In this document: positions 55,023 through 63,605 of the stretch, one piece after another | Position numbering within the stretch: position 1 is the stretch's first letter | Layout of the letters: each line of letters starts with the position of its first letter | Translations under genes and position numbers: made by a program | Assembly (NCBI GenBank): GCA_963850995.1 | Contig: CAWKNQ010000016.1 | Span: 211,267 to 275,266, forward strand | Direction: 5' to 3' | Source of the DNA: Gaiellasilicea sp963850995 | GTDB taxonomy: Bacteria; Actinomycetota; Thermoleophilia; Gaiellales; Gaiellaceae | Length of the DNA: 64,000 bases | Notes under the pieces: generated by a model | Seen by the model: only the letters and a program-made list of their open reading frames with translations | Told to the model about the DNA's origin: nothing | Databases searched by the model: none

Positions 55023-55940
55023 TCACGACGCTCCACACGCTCCGCAGTGAAAAGCACCGACCCGCCGCGGCTCGTGGCAGGTCGTGCACTCGCCGATCAC
55101 CGCGCGTCCGCATCCCTCGCAATGCTCCCCGCCGCGCGCCGGATAGCCGCAGAACGGGCACTCGCCCTTGCGCACGCGCCGCTGCGGGATGCGCCGCGAG
55201 AGATAGCCCTGTAGCCACCAGAAGGCAACGAGCGTGAACGCGATCCCGGCGAGCGAGAGAACCAGCGGCCCGACTTGCGCGACGTCGATGTGGTGCGCCA
55301 CGTAGTCCCCCGCCATGACGAGCGCGAGCAGCGCCCCGAAGGCGACGAGCGCAAATGCGACCGGCAGGTAGCGCGATCCCGATCTCCGCATGCGGATCAA
55401 CAGCCAGTACGCGAAACCGAGCGTGCCGAGCAGGAGCGCCAGGCGGAGCAGGAACGTGACGATCTCGCTCTGGCGCGAATCCTGGCGCGCCTCCTCGTCA
55501 GCCCGGTTGTAGGCCGCGTCGGCGGCCGGTTGCGACTCGGCGACCGCACCTCGCGTTCGCGCGACTTCCGCCTGTGCTGCGGCGAAGTCACGTTGCGCAG
55601 CCCGGTACGACGCCTGTAGGCCGGGCGCCTTCGTGCCGGCGTCGAGCGCCGTCCGGTAGGCCTCGCGCGCGAGCTCGAGATCCTGGCGCGCCTGCTGCTC
55701 GGTTGCGGCGGCCCGCTCGAGCTGACGCTGCGCCTGACCTGCACGGGCGACCGCCGCCCGCTCGGCGGACGTGAAGTACGCCTGGGCCGGGCGGTACTCG
55801 GATCGTCCGATGTCGTCGAGCTTCGTGTACGCCCATACACCGCCGATCAGGAAAAACACGATGAGGACGACGGCGAGCAACTTCTCCGTCCTCGTGACCT
55901 CGATCTCCTCGAGATCGACTCGGGAACCATGGGTGCTCAC
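55023..55940 (-). CDS. Membrane protein with coiled coil and C-terminal zinc ribbons
   Basis: 305 aa from GTG 55940 behind GGGAGA, overlapping the XRE gene stop (GTGA). One membrane segment at about 20-38, an alanine/glutamine/arginine-rich probable coiled coil at about 45-150 (QRQLERAAATEQQARQDLELAREAYRTAL), then three more membrane segments (about 165-245). The C-terminal tail holds paired cysteines: CPFCGYPARGGEHCEGCGRAVIGECTTCHEP and FHCGACG, typical of double zinc ribbons. Family not recognised. The coupled HTH regulator suggests the two act as a unit, perhaps a membrane stress sensor; that is inference. Confidence 0.72.
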   Translation of the reverse strand: MSTHGSRVDLEEIEVTRTEKLLAVVLIVFFLIGGVWAYTKLDDIGRSEYRPAQAYFTSAERAAVARAGQAQRQLERAAATEQQARQDLELAREAYRTALDAGTKAPGLQASYRAAQRDFAAAQAEVARTRGAVAESQPAADAAYNRADEEARQDSRQSEIVTFLLRLALLLGTLGFAYWLLIRMRRSGSRYLPVAFALVAFGALLALVMAGDYVAHHIDVAQVGPLVLSLAGIAFTLVAFWWLQGYLSRRIPQRRVRKGECPFCGYPARGGEHCEGCGRAVIGECTTCHEPRRVGAFHCGACGAS

Positions 55941-56254
55941 GATTGGTCTCCCTTCGGTGCAGTGCGGGCCCTGAGCTCGACGACGAGGTTGCAGTCGAGC
56001 GCGTTCGAGACACGGAGCAGCGTGTCGATCCGGGGCGGGCGTCCCCCGCTTTCGAGGCGGGCGATCGCGGACTGTGTCGTGCCGCAGAGCTCGGCGAGCT
56101 CGGTCTGAGAGAGGCCGCATGCGCGGCGGCGCGCGGTGACCTGCTCCGCGATCTGCGCGAAGAACCATCCGTCCTCTGCGCCTGCGAGGCGCTCGCGGAC
56201 GTGCTCCAGCGCCTCGGCGGCGCGACTGCGGGCCCTTGGAGCGCTCTTCGGCAT
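55937..56254 (-). CDS. XRE-family helix-turn-helix regulator
   Basis: 105 aa. The HTH is ARRRACGLSQTELAELCGTTQSAIARLESGGRPPRIDTLLRVSNAL (about residues 42-88), as in HigA-like antitoxins and small repressors. Its start lies six bases after a CATAAT -10 and beside a 22-bp palindrome, so it is probably leaderless and autoregulated. It is coupled to the membrane zinc-ribbon gene. There is no small toxin next to it, so a toxin-antitoxin role is not supported. Confidence 0.82.
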   Translation of the reverse strand: MPKSAPRARSRAAEALEHVRERLAGAEDGWFFAQIAEQVTARRRACGLSQTELAELCGTTQSAIARLESGGRPPRIDTLLRVSNALDCNLVVELRARTAPKGDQS

Positions 56255-56259
56255 ATCTC

Positions 56260-56281
56260 AATTATGCTATATAGCAGAATT
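56260..56281. promoter_or_regulatory. AT-rich palindromic operator upstream of the XRE gene
   Basis: Core TGCTATATAGCA (56265-56276) is a perfect 12-bp palindrome, extended by AATT arms on both sides with one mismatched pair (20 of 22 bases symmetrical). It is conspicuous in the GC-rich surroundings and overlaps the minus-strand -10 of the XRE gene. Confidence 0.6.
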
Positions 56282-56329
56282 GCGATGCATGTCAAGCCAC
56301 GTGTGCAGGCGTGCGGAGCGACCGCTAGG

Positions 56330-57433
56330 TCAGCTGCCGTCGGGCCAGCCGCCGCGGTGCAGCACCATCGGATAGTGGGGCAGCCGCCCGGTCGGGTCCT
56401 CGAGCACGGCGTTCGTGCGCGCGATGTAGGGCTTGCCGGCGCGCCAGCCGCCGGAGTGCGGCTCGAGCCCGCGGGCGAAGCCCGGGTCTGCGAGGACGCG
56501 CTGCAGCGAGGACCGCAGACGCCGGACGTCGCCGGCGGCGAAGCGCGCTTGCTCGACCTCGGCGTGCAGCCGGTCGTAGCCCTCCTGCGCGCTCCGTCCC
56601 GTCGGCGTCAGCCGGACAACGCCGTCGTCGACCACGACGTAACCGGACCTCGTGAGGAAGGTCAACGCCATCGCTGTCGCTTCCTTCGAGACGCCGGCGA
56701 GGAGGGGGAGATCACGGACCGAGACGCCCTTCTCGTCGAGGACACGGACGAAGTTCGCACACAACGGCAGCGAGAGCTCGGAGCGCTGCTCGAACTCGAT
56801 CGTGTACGCCAGGAGCACCTGGGCGAGAAGCGCGGACAGGTGGAGGCTGACAACGTCCGCGGGGGGCTCTCGCTCGGGCGGCGAGAGGTCTGCGGTCATC
56901 CCGTTCGCGCTGCCGATGATCGGCAGGTACTCCGGCAGCTCGAGCTCCAGCTGAGCGACGATCGTTCGCAACGAGCTCCTGAGCTCCTCGACCGCGTCGG
57001 CGCCGAACCGTTCCTCCCAGCGCCCTTCGACGTCGTCGAACAACGGTCGCCAGACCTCCTCCGCCTTCCGCCCGGCCGGCGTGGGGCGAAGGACCCAGTC
57101 ACCGCGAAGCCCGCGCGCGCTTCCCCATCCGTCCCGCTTCACCTGCGGTGGCATGTCGGCAGGTTCCGGGCCGACGAAAACGTACCGCCACCGCTCCATG
57201 CCCCCCAGGGTCGAGAGCAGCCGAGCTTTCGGAAGCCCGGCAGCGGTCGGAAGCTCACCGACGGCGATCCCGTCGCCGACAAACCGCAGGAAGTTCGACC
57301 ACATCACGAGTGACACGACCCGGGCCTTATGCCCCGACTGCACGAACCGGCGCTCGAACTCGTTGTCGAGCTCGATCGTGAACGCCACCAAGACCTGGGA
57401 GAGGAGAGTCGACAGCGGCAAGCCTGCGGACAC
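56330..57433 (-). CDS. Double MarR-like winged-helix protein
   Basis: 367 aa from GTG 57433. Two repeats of the same design. Residues 1-165 begin LPLSTLLSQVLVAFTIELDNEFERR with a winged-helix part DGIAVGELPTAAGLPKARLLSTLGGMERWRYV. Residues about 190-330 begin SLHLSALLAQVLLAYTIEFEQRSE with KGVSVRDLPLLAGVSKEATAMALTFLTRSGYVVVDDG and LTPTGRSAQ. Duplicated MarR-type modules in one chain suggest a built-in dimer. Target unknown. The gene starts 7 bp after the protease stop, so both may be on one transcript. Confidence 0.7.
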   Translation of the reverse strand: MSAGLPLSTLLSQVLVAFTIELDNEFERRFVQSGHKARVVSLVMWSNFLRFVGDGIAVGELPTAAGLPKARLLSTLGGMERWRYVFVGPEPADMPPQVKRDGWGSARGLRGDWVLRPTPAGRKAEEVWRPLFDDVEGRWEERFGADAVEELRSSLRTIVAQLELELPEYLPIIGSANGMTADLSPPEREPPADVVSLHLSALLAQVLLAYTIEFEQRSELSLPLCANFVRVLDEKGVSVRDLPLLAGVSKEATAMALTFLTRSGYVVVDDGVVRLTPTGRSAQEGYDRLHAEVEQARFAAGDVRRLRSSLQRVLADPGFARGLEPHSGGWRAGKPYIARTNAVLEDPTGRLPHYPMVLHRGGWPDGS

Positions 57434-57439
57434 GTCTCG

Positions 57440-58264
57440 TCAGCCCGTCCGCAACGACCGAATCGCGGTACCCATCCAGTTCCTCTCGACGGGAATGGAG
57501 GTGAAGCCCGCGTAGAGCTTGGCCGTGCTGTCCGCGCCAAGAGCCGTCACTCCGACCTGGCGGAAGCCGCCCCGACCGTCTCGAACGAGCAGCGGGCCGC
57601 CCGAGTCGCCGCGGTTGATAGTCGACCTGGCCCTGGTGCCTCTCGTGCAGATGTTCGTGCGGGCGTTGTAGGTCGGTCGAGTCCAGAACACGTCCCTCCC
57701 GCAGGATGCATCTGGGAGCACGGTCTGTCCGGAGACGCGGAGGCTCGACGCCTTCACCCTGCAGACAGGCGGGGCATTCGTGCAGCCCCAGCCCGCGGTC
57801 ACCACGCGGTCGCCGATGCGCGGCTCGCTCGCGGCCAGCCGGACCCGCGGGGTGCTCTGCGGGACGGCGAGCCGTACGACTGCGATGTCGTCATGGTTGT
57901 CCACGCGAAAGTCGAACGTTTCGGGGACGCGGTGGCCCAACGTCGAGATCCGTCGCGCTTTCGGCCAGTTGGGGATGTCAGCACCGACGACGGCGACGAG
58001 CCCGCGCTCCGGGACTCGGGCGACACAGTGCGCCGCAGTCAGGACGATGTCCGGCTCGATGAGCGTGCCACCGCAGCGGTGACTGCCCGGCTCGTCGGCC
58101 AGGCGCAGCGAGACCATGAAGCGGTAGGAGCCGAAGGGGGCGTCGGAGCCCCGGTGGATGGCCCGGGCGGGAGACGGCAGCGCCGTCGCGATGAGGACGG
58201 CGAGCAGGAGGCCGGCGAGCGAGCGCGCCGTCGCTCGACGATCGTGGATCCGGCGCGCGGTCAC
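57440..58264 (-). CDS. Secreted trypsin-like serine protease (S1)
   Basis: 274 aa from GTG 58264; ATG 58339 is a longer alternative that would overlap the LuxR gene. Signal peptide at about 1-35 (RSLAGLLLAVLIATALPSPARA). The catalytic triad is complete: His79 in LTAAHC, Asp126 in HDDIAVVRL and Ser221 in NRGDSGGPLL. Paired cysteines (CGGTL, AAHC, WGC, CRV, SCGR, NIC) allow disulfides, as expected outside the cell. The protein begins soon after the signal with IHRGSDAPFGSYRFMVSL, so there is at most a very short propeptide. Confidence 0.9.
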   Translation of the reverse strand: MTARRIHDRRATARSLAGLLLAVLIATALPSPARAIHRGSDAPFGSYRFMVSLRLADEPGSHRCGGTLIEPDIVLTAAHCVARVPERGLVAVVGADIPNWPKARRISTLGHRVPETFDFRVDNHDDIAVVRLAVPQSTPRVRLAASEPRIGDRVVTAGWGCTNAPPVCRVKASSLRVSGQTVLPDASCGRDVFWTRPTYNARTNICTRGTRARSTINRGDSGGPLLVRDGRGGFRQVGVTALGADSTAKLYAGFTSIPVERNWMGTAIRSLRTG

Positions 58265-58325
58265 GGCGACCCCATTCTCACCGTTGGTGTCCTCGCCCGG
58301 CCGCTTCGAGACCCGGCGCCGCCTG

Positions 58326-61205
58326 TCAGGCGTCGGCATCGGGCTGAATCGTGTCCGGGGGCGCGAGGCGGTGCGCGATGGCAGCCGCCTCGCGCCTGTT
58401 CGGTGCGTCGAGCTTCCGCAGGATGTGCGAGACGTGGACACTGGCGGTCTTGACGCTGATGACGAGTGTCGCCGCGATCTCGCGGTTCGTGTAGCCACGA
58501 GCAACGAGGGTCAGAACCTCCGCCTCGCGCGGTGTCAGGCCGAGAGTCTTCTCAAAGCTGCGAGGAGTTGACTCGCTCTCCGGTGGCGCGAGATCGAGCC
58601 GCGAGCGCAGGGCGAGCAGCTCGAGCTCCTGGAGGAGGGGCCTTGCTCCGATGCGAGCGGCGGCGGCGTATGCCTCCTGTAACGGCGCTTCCGCCTCGGT
58701 GCGGGAAGCACCGGCCGCGACGAGCGCCTCGGCTTCGCGCCAGCGGCAGTAGGCCGCAAGGGGCGGGCGCTCGAGTTGCTCCCAGGTATCCGCGGCGTCC
58801 GACCAGAGCTCGGGCCGGGCGACCCCGTTGGCGCGCTCGTACTCGGCCTCCGCCAGGGCCAGCCAGCCCGCCGCGTTCGGCGTGATCGGCGCGGCATCGG
58901 CAGCGGCGCCGCGCGCGATTCCGATCAGCTCGCGCGCGCGATCGAGCCAGCCGCTGAGATCGTCGCCGTCCCGGCGGGCGCGTGCGAGCGCCGCCAGCTC
59001 CGCCTGCGCGCGCAGGCCGGTCGCGCAGAGCTGGACGCGGATCTGGGCCGCCTCGTGCTGGCGCGCGCGAGCCAGCCCCTCGTCGATGGCCGCCGCAGCG
59101 TCCGTCCAGCGACGCTCCCAGAGGGCGAGCTCTGCGCGGTAGCCGTCGTACAGGCCGAGCACGCGGTCCTCGAACAGGTCGGCGCCCGCCGCCTCGAGGT
59201 GCGCCCGCGCGGCGTCGAACTCGCCGCGGCTGGTCTCGACGGCAGCGCGGACGGTGAGGAGCGAGGACCGGAAGCTCGAGGTGATGCCGCGGAGCGCGGC
59301 GGCGCTGAGCCTGTCGGCCTCGTCCCAGTCGCCGACCGCGAGCAATGCCTCGACCTGATTGCAGATGATCACGGTGCTCGTGATCCCGTACCGGCGAATC
59401 GCCTCGAGCCCCTCCCGCCCCAGTCGCGCCGACTCGCGGGGCCGGCCCAGCCTGGTCAGCACATCAGCGAAATTGCCGTACGCCCGCTCCAGGCCGATGC
59501 GATCATCGACCTCCTCGGCGAGCTGCAGCGTCGGACGAATCTGGGCGAGACCCTCCTCGGCGCGGCCGAGGAGGGCGAGGTCCACGGCGAGCACTGTAAG
59601 CGCTCGAACCTCTGCCTCGGGTGCGCCGACACGCCGAGCTAGCGCAAGCGCCTCCTCGGCGATCGGCAACGACTCCGCATGGCGCCAGGCCACCATCAAT
59701 ACCCCCGCGAGCGACCCCAGCGAGTACGCCCGCTCAGGCGAGGGCGGCTCCGCCGGCACGAGCTCGACCGCGCGCTCGACGGCGGCGAAGCAAGCGTCTT
59801 CACGGCCGGTCTGCTCGAGGTACTCGCCGAGGCGCACATGGAAGAGGGCCCCACGGTGCGGGTCGCCCTCGCCGACGACCTCGATCGCTCGCCGGCCCAG
59901 CTCGACCGCGCGCGAGGCGTCACCGATTTGGCTGGCAAGCTCGGCCGTCCGGGTGCAGAGCTCGGCGAGGTCGAGCCCGGCGAGCTCGGCCGCGTCCGGT
60001 ACCACGTCCCACAGCGCGAGCGCCCGCTCGAGGTGCGCGAGCGCCTCGGCGAGCCCGAAGACGGCCTCCGCTTCGCGTGCCGCGTCGACCGACGCGGCCA
60101 GCGCGTCCGTGCTGCGACCCGCCGCCTCCCAGTGCGGAGCGAGCTCCGCAGCCGACGCGGCTCCGCCGCGCGCGAGCTCTTCGGCGAGACTCGCGTGCAG
60201 CTCCTCGCGCTCGCCGGGGAGGATCGTCGCGTAGATCGCCTCCGCCAGGAGCGCGTGGCGGAAGCGGAAGCTGCCGGTCGCCTGCTCGACGACGAGGACG
60301 CCGTGCTCCACCGCCCGGCGCAACGACTCGCGTACGGCCCGCTCCGGGAGCGCCGTGACCGCGCGGAGCAGCGGGTACGGGACGTCTCGTCCGGCGGCCG
60401 CCGCCACACGCAGAAGACCTTGTGTCCGGCGGTCGAGTCGGGTCACGCGCTGCAGCAGCAGGTCGCGCAGGCCGCGCGGAAGCTCCCCGCTCGGTTCGCC
60501 GGCGGCGGCGAGGAGCTCCTCGGCGAAGAAGGGGTTGCCCTCCGCGCGGGCGACGATCTCGTTCGTCAGCGTCGCAGGCAGAGACCCGTCGGTACGAGCC
60601 GCGAGCAGCGCTTTCAACTCCTCGTGCTCGAGCGGCCCGAGGTCGAGCAAGACCGCCGATCCCGAACGCCGGATGCGATCCGCAAGTCGGCTCATGCGCT
60701 CCGCCGACGACGGCTCGTCCGCGCGGTAGGTGGCGAGGAGCAGAACCGGCCGGGTGTCGAGGTTGTGCGCGAGGAAGACGGTGAGATCGAGCGTCGAGGT
60801 ATCGGCCCAGTGCAGGTCCTCGAGCACGAGCAACACGGGTGCGGCAGCGGCGCGCTCGGTGAGCAGGGCCAGTGTCTTCTCGAACACCTGCAACTGCGAG
60901 CCAGGCGTCTGTCCGTCGACGAGCCAAGGTTCGCCTAGCGGACGCAGGGCCTCGGCGATCGGCTGGTAGGGCAGCTCCGTCCCGACGAGATCGATCGAGC
61001 GCCCGAGGAGCACCTCGAACCCGGCGTGGCGGGCACGACTCGCGAGCTCGGAGCCGAGCCGCGTCTTGCCAATGCCGGCGTCTCCGGCGACGAGGACGGT
61101 CGTACCGCTTCCCGCCTCCGCCGCGGCGAGCGCGCGCTCGAGCTCCCCGAGCTCGCGTGCGCGTCCGACAAATGCCTCGCTCGCGCGAGCCTCCATTTCG
61201 GGCAT
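58326..61205 (-). CDS. LuxR-family LAL transcriptional regulator
   Basis: 959 aa. N-terminal AAA/STAND ATPase with FVGRARELGELERAL, Walker A GDAGIGKT (41-48) and Walker B LLVLEDLHWAD. A long TPR region (about 350-850) follows, then a C-terminal LuxR helix-turn-helix LTPREAEVLTLVARGYTNREIAATLVISVKTASVHVSHILRKL. Such large ATP-binding LuxR proteins activate catabolic or secondary-metabolite operons. The start lies behind GCAGGGG with good spacing. It is followed on the same strand by the secreted protease, a possible target, with 61 bp between. Confidence 0.92.
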   Translation of the reverse strand: MPEMEARASEAFVGRARELGELERALAAAEAGSGTTVLVAGDAGIGKTRLGSELASRARHAGFEVLLGRSIDLVGTELPYQPIAEALRPLGEPWLVDGQTPGSQLQVFEKTLALLTERAAAAPVLLVLEDLHWADTSTLDLTVFLAHNLDTRPVLLLATYRADEPSSAERMSRLADRIRRSGSAVLLDLGPLEHEELKALLAARTDGSLPATLTNEIVARAEGNPFFAEELLAAAGEPSGELPRGLRDLLLQRVTRLDRRTQGLLRVAAAAGRDVPYPLLRAVTALPERAVRESLRRAVEHGVLVVEQATGSFRFRHALLAEAIYATILPGEREELHASLAEELARGGAASAAELAPHWEAAGRSTDALAASVDAAREAEAVFGLAEALAHLERALALWDVVPDAAELAGLDLAELCTRTAELASQIGDASRAVELGRRAIEVVGEGDPHRGALFHVRLGEYLEQTGREDACFAAVERAVELVPAEPPSPERAYSLGSLAGVLMVAWRHAESLPIAEEALALARRVGAPEAEVRALTVLAVDLALLGRAEEGLAQIRPTLQLAEEVDDRIGLERAYGNFADVLTRLGRPRESARLGREGLEAIRRYGITSTVIICNQVEALLAVGDWDEADRLSAAALRGITSSFRSSLLTVRAAVETSRGEFDAARAHLEAAGADLFEDRVLGLYDGYRAELALWERRWTDAAAAIDEGLARARQHEAAQIRVQLCATGLRAQAELAALARARRDGDDLSGWLDRARELIGIARGAAADAAPITPNAAGWLALAEAEYERANGVARPELWSDAADTWEQLERPPLAAYCRWREAEALVAAGASRTEAEAPLQEAYAAAARIGARPLLQELELLALRSRLDLAPPESESTPRSFEKTLGLTPREAEVLTLVARGYTNREIAATLVISVKTASVHVSHILRKLDAPNRREAAAIAHRLAPPDTIQPDADA

Positions 61206-61343
61206 TAGGTACCCCTGCCACTAAAGATACGCACGCCGAGGGCGAGAGATAAGGCCCTCTGCCCGATTCGGCGCCCGCTCGTCCGTGGCGACGATCCAGC
61301 CATGACGGCAGTTGAACAAGGAGCGCAGCGGGGAGCCTGGCGA

Positions 61344-62225
61344 ATGAAGGCTCACGCCGTGCGGGGCGGCGGCGGTCTGCGGCTGCACGTGCGCGAGTGG
61401 GGCAAACCGGATGGGCCGCCGATTCTGTTCATCCACGGTTGGTCGCAGAACCACCTCTGCTGGGTCAAGCAGTACGAGAGTGCGCTCGCCGACGAGTTCC
61501 GGCTCGTCGCCTATGACCTCCGTGGCCACGGCATGTCCGAGGCGCCGCTCGAGCCGGAGCACTACACCGAAGGCAGGCACTGGGCCGACGACGTGGCGGC
61601 GATCATCGACGAGCTGGGCCTCGACCGGCCGGTGCTCGTCGGCTGGTCGTACGGGGCTTTCGTCATCTGCGACTACATCCGGGCGTACGGGCAGGAGCGT
61701 GTCGCGGCGATCAATTTCGTCGAGGGAGCGGTTCGGCTAGGCGAGGCGGCCTTCGGCACGCTGATCGGTCCCGGCTTTCTCGACCATTTCGTCGGTGCCA
61801 CCGCCGACGACCTGCCCACCAGCATCGGAGCCATGCGCTCATTCGTCCGGGCCTGCCTCGTCAAGCCGGTGTCGAACGACGATCTCGAGACGGCTGTGTG
61901 CTGGAACGTCCTCGTACCGGCGCCCATCCGCGCCCATCTCGCGGCCCGCGAGCTCGACTACGACGACGTTCTACGTGCCCTCGAGGTGCCGCTGCTCGTC
62001 ACGCAAGGCCGAGCCGACCGGGTCGTGCTTCCGGCGATGGCTGAGCACGTGCTCGCCACCTGCCCAACCGGCAAGGCGTCCTGGTACGACGGCGTCGGTC
62101 ACGTTCCGCACCTCGAGGACTCCGACCGCTTCAACCGCGAGTTGGCCGAGCTGACCCGCCGCCGACGCCGCCTTCTCACCGGCCATCCACGACTGACACG
62201 ACGTTCCCAAGGAGGTTCACGATGA
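61344..62225 (+). CDS. Alpha/beta hydrolase
   Basis: 293 aa from ATG 61344 (MKAHAVRGGGGLRLHVREWG) behind GGGGAG; ATG 61302 is also in frame but lacks a ribosome-binding site. Oxyanion segment FIHGWSQNHLCW, YDLRGHGMSEAP, nucleophile Ser102 in GWSYG, acid in GRADRVV and histidine in VGHVPHLED. The pattern is close to non-heme chloroperoxidase/esterase-type hydrolases. It overlaps the propeller gene start (ATGA). Divergent from the LuxR regulator, which may control it. Confidence 0.87.
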   Translation: MKAHAVRGGGGLRLHVREWGKPDGPPILFIHGWSQNHLCWVKQYESALADEFRLVAYDLRGHGMSEAPLEPEHYTEGRHWADDVAAIIDELGLDRPVLVGWSYGAFVICDYIRAYGQERVAAINFVEGAVRLGEAAFGTLIGPGFLDHFVGATADDLPTSIGAMRSFVRACLVKPVSNDDLETAVCWNVLVPAPIRAHLAARELDYDDVLRALEVPLLVTQGRADRVVLPAMAEHVLATCPTGKASWYDGVGHVPHLEDSDRFNRELAELTRRRRRLLTGHPRLTRRSQGGSR

Positions 62226-63208
62226 CGACCAACCACACGACGAACGGCAATCCGATCCTTGCGAGACCGCTCTTCGCGGCGCTGGTCTTCGTGCTCGCTT
62301 TCCTCGCCTTGACTCCGGCCGTCGGCGCTTCTCCGGCCGAGCGGAGCGACAACTTCCCGCAGCGCATCGACCTGCCCAACGGGTTCTTTCCCGAGGGCAT
62401 CGAGCACGCGCGGGGCACGTCGTTCTTCGTCGGGTCCCTGCTGGACGGCACGATCTTGCGGGGAGACTTTCGAACCGGGTCGAGCTCGGTGTTCGTGGCC
62501 GGCACGCCGGGGAGCGCTGCAGCCGGCATCGCGTACGAGGCGCGTCACGACCGGATCTGGGTCGCAGGCGGCGGGCCGCTGCTCATCGGCAAGGGTGACC
62601 TGCGCGTTTACGACTCGGGGAGCGGGGCGCTGCTCGCGACGTATCAGCCGCCGGGAGTGGGGTTGCTGAACGACGTCGCGGTCACCCGTGATGCGGTGTA
62701 CGTCACCGACTCGGGCTTCCCGCAGCTGATCGTGATCCCTCTGGGACCGGACGGCTCGCTCCCGCCGCCCTCGGCAGTGACGATCCTGCCCGTCGTCGGC
62801 GACATGATCCAGGCCCCGGGCATCAACCTGAACGGGATCGTGGCCCTGAACGGCGCCCTGCTCGTGGCGAACTCCACGACGGGCAAGCTCTTCCGGGTCG
62901 ACCCCGCCACCGGCGTTGCCGACAAGCTCGACCTCGGCGGGGCCGACCTCAGCTACCCGGACGGGCTCGAGCTGCTCGGACACAAGCTCTACGTGGTCCG
63001 CCCCTTCGACAACCGGGTCACCGTGATCTCGCTCCGACCGCGACTGACCAGCGGTGTTGTCCTCGGCGACTTGACCGACCCGAGCTTGGATATCCCCACG
63101 ACCGCGACCGTCGCCGCGGGCCGGCTGTGGGCCGTCAACCTGCGTTTCTCGACACCGCCCACTCCGACCACGCCGTACTGGATCACACAGCTTCCACTCC
63201 GCCCGTGA
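62222..63208 (+). CDS. Exported NHL/SMP-30-like beta-propeller protein
   Basis: 328 aa behind a very strong AAGGAGG. Signal peptide at about 1-36 (FAALVFVLAFLALTPAVGASPA). Repeating blade-like segments follow: FPEGIEHARGTSFFVGSLLDGTILRGD, VWVAGGG-type strands, NDVAVTRDAVYVTDSG, LNGIVALNGALLVANSTTGKLFRVDPATG and YPDGLELLGHKLYVVRPFDNRVTVISL. This fits a six-bladed SMP-30/gluconolactonase/NHL propeller outside the cell. Lactonase activity is possible, but the metal ligands cannot be assigned confidently. Confidence 0.82.
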   Translation: MTTNHTTNGNPILARPLFAALVFVLAFLALTPAVGASPAERSDNFPQRIDLPNGFFPEGIEHARGTSFFVGSLLDGTILRGDFRTGSSSVFVAGTPGSAAAGIAYEARHDRIWVAGGGPLLIGKGDLRVYDSGSGALLATYQPPGVGLLNDVAVTRDAVYVTDSGFPQLIVIPLGPDGSLPPPSAVTILPVVGDMIQAPGINLNGIVALNGALLVANSTTGKLFRVDPATGVADKLDLGGADLSYPDGLELLGHKLYVVRPFDNRVTVISLRPRLTSGVVLGDLTDPSLDIPTTATVAAGRLWAVNLRFSTPPTPTTPYWITQLPLRP

Positions 63209-63518
63209 GGCGCGACGTACTCCGGCGCCCTCGTCGAGGGGCAAACGCCCTGGTCGCCGAACGCCTTGCGCAGCCCGGCGACGTACACCTGGAGCGCCGA
63301 GCGCGCCGTCTCCGGCGGCGAGCCGGCCCAGAGCTCGTCGATCAGCCGCTCGGTCGCCGACGACGCGATTCGCCTCCAGCAGGAGCAAGGCGAGCACCGC
63401 GCGCTGCTTGCGCGGCCCGAGCTCGAGCCTGACGCCGTCGCGTTCTGTTCGAGCGGCCCGAGCAGCCGAAAACGAAGTTCGCTCGTTAAGAACGGAGTTT
63501 GGCGTTCCTTTGGCCGCA
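63209..63518 (-). pseudogene. Remnant of a SARP-family regulator (winged-helix part)
   Basis: ATG 63518 behind AGGGG starts MRPKERQTPFLTSELRFRLLGPLEQN. The domain then continues in other frames (GVRLELGPRKQRAVLALLLLEANRVV, then SATERLIDELWAGSPPETARSALQVYVAGLRKAFGDQG). Two frame breaks (one -1, one +1) lie near 63445 and 63365. After about 100 residues similarity to the family stops, with no activation or ATPase domain. It is therefore a truncated fragment even if the indels are errors. It converges on the propeller gene. Confidence 0.6.
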
Positions 63519-63605
63519 TTTCAGCCCCTCCGCTCACGCTGGCGCCGTCAATCGCAGCACGACGAAGACGCGGCCCTCGAGCGGACGCGTCGGAAGGGAC
63601 GAAAG

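Noticed and set aside
55937..56254. Toxin-antitoxin pair
   Set aside because: The HTH protein looks antitoxin-like, but the coupled gene is a 305-aa membrane protein with zinc ribbons and no toxin motif.
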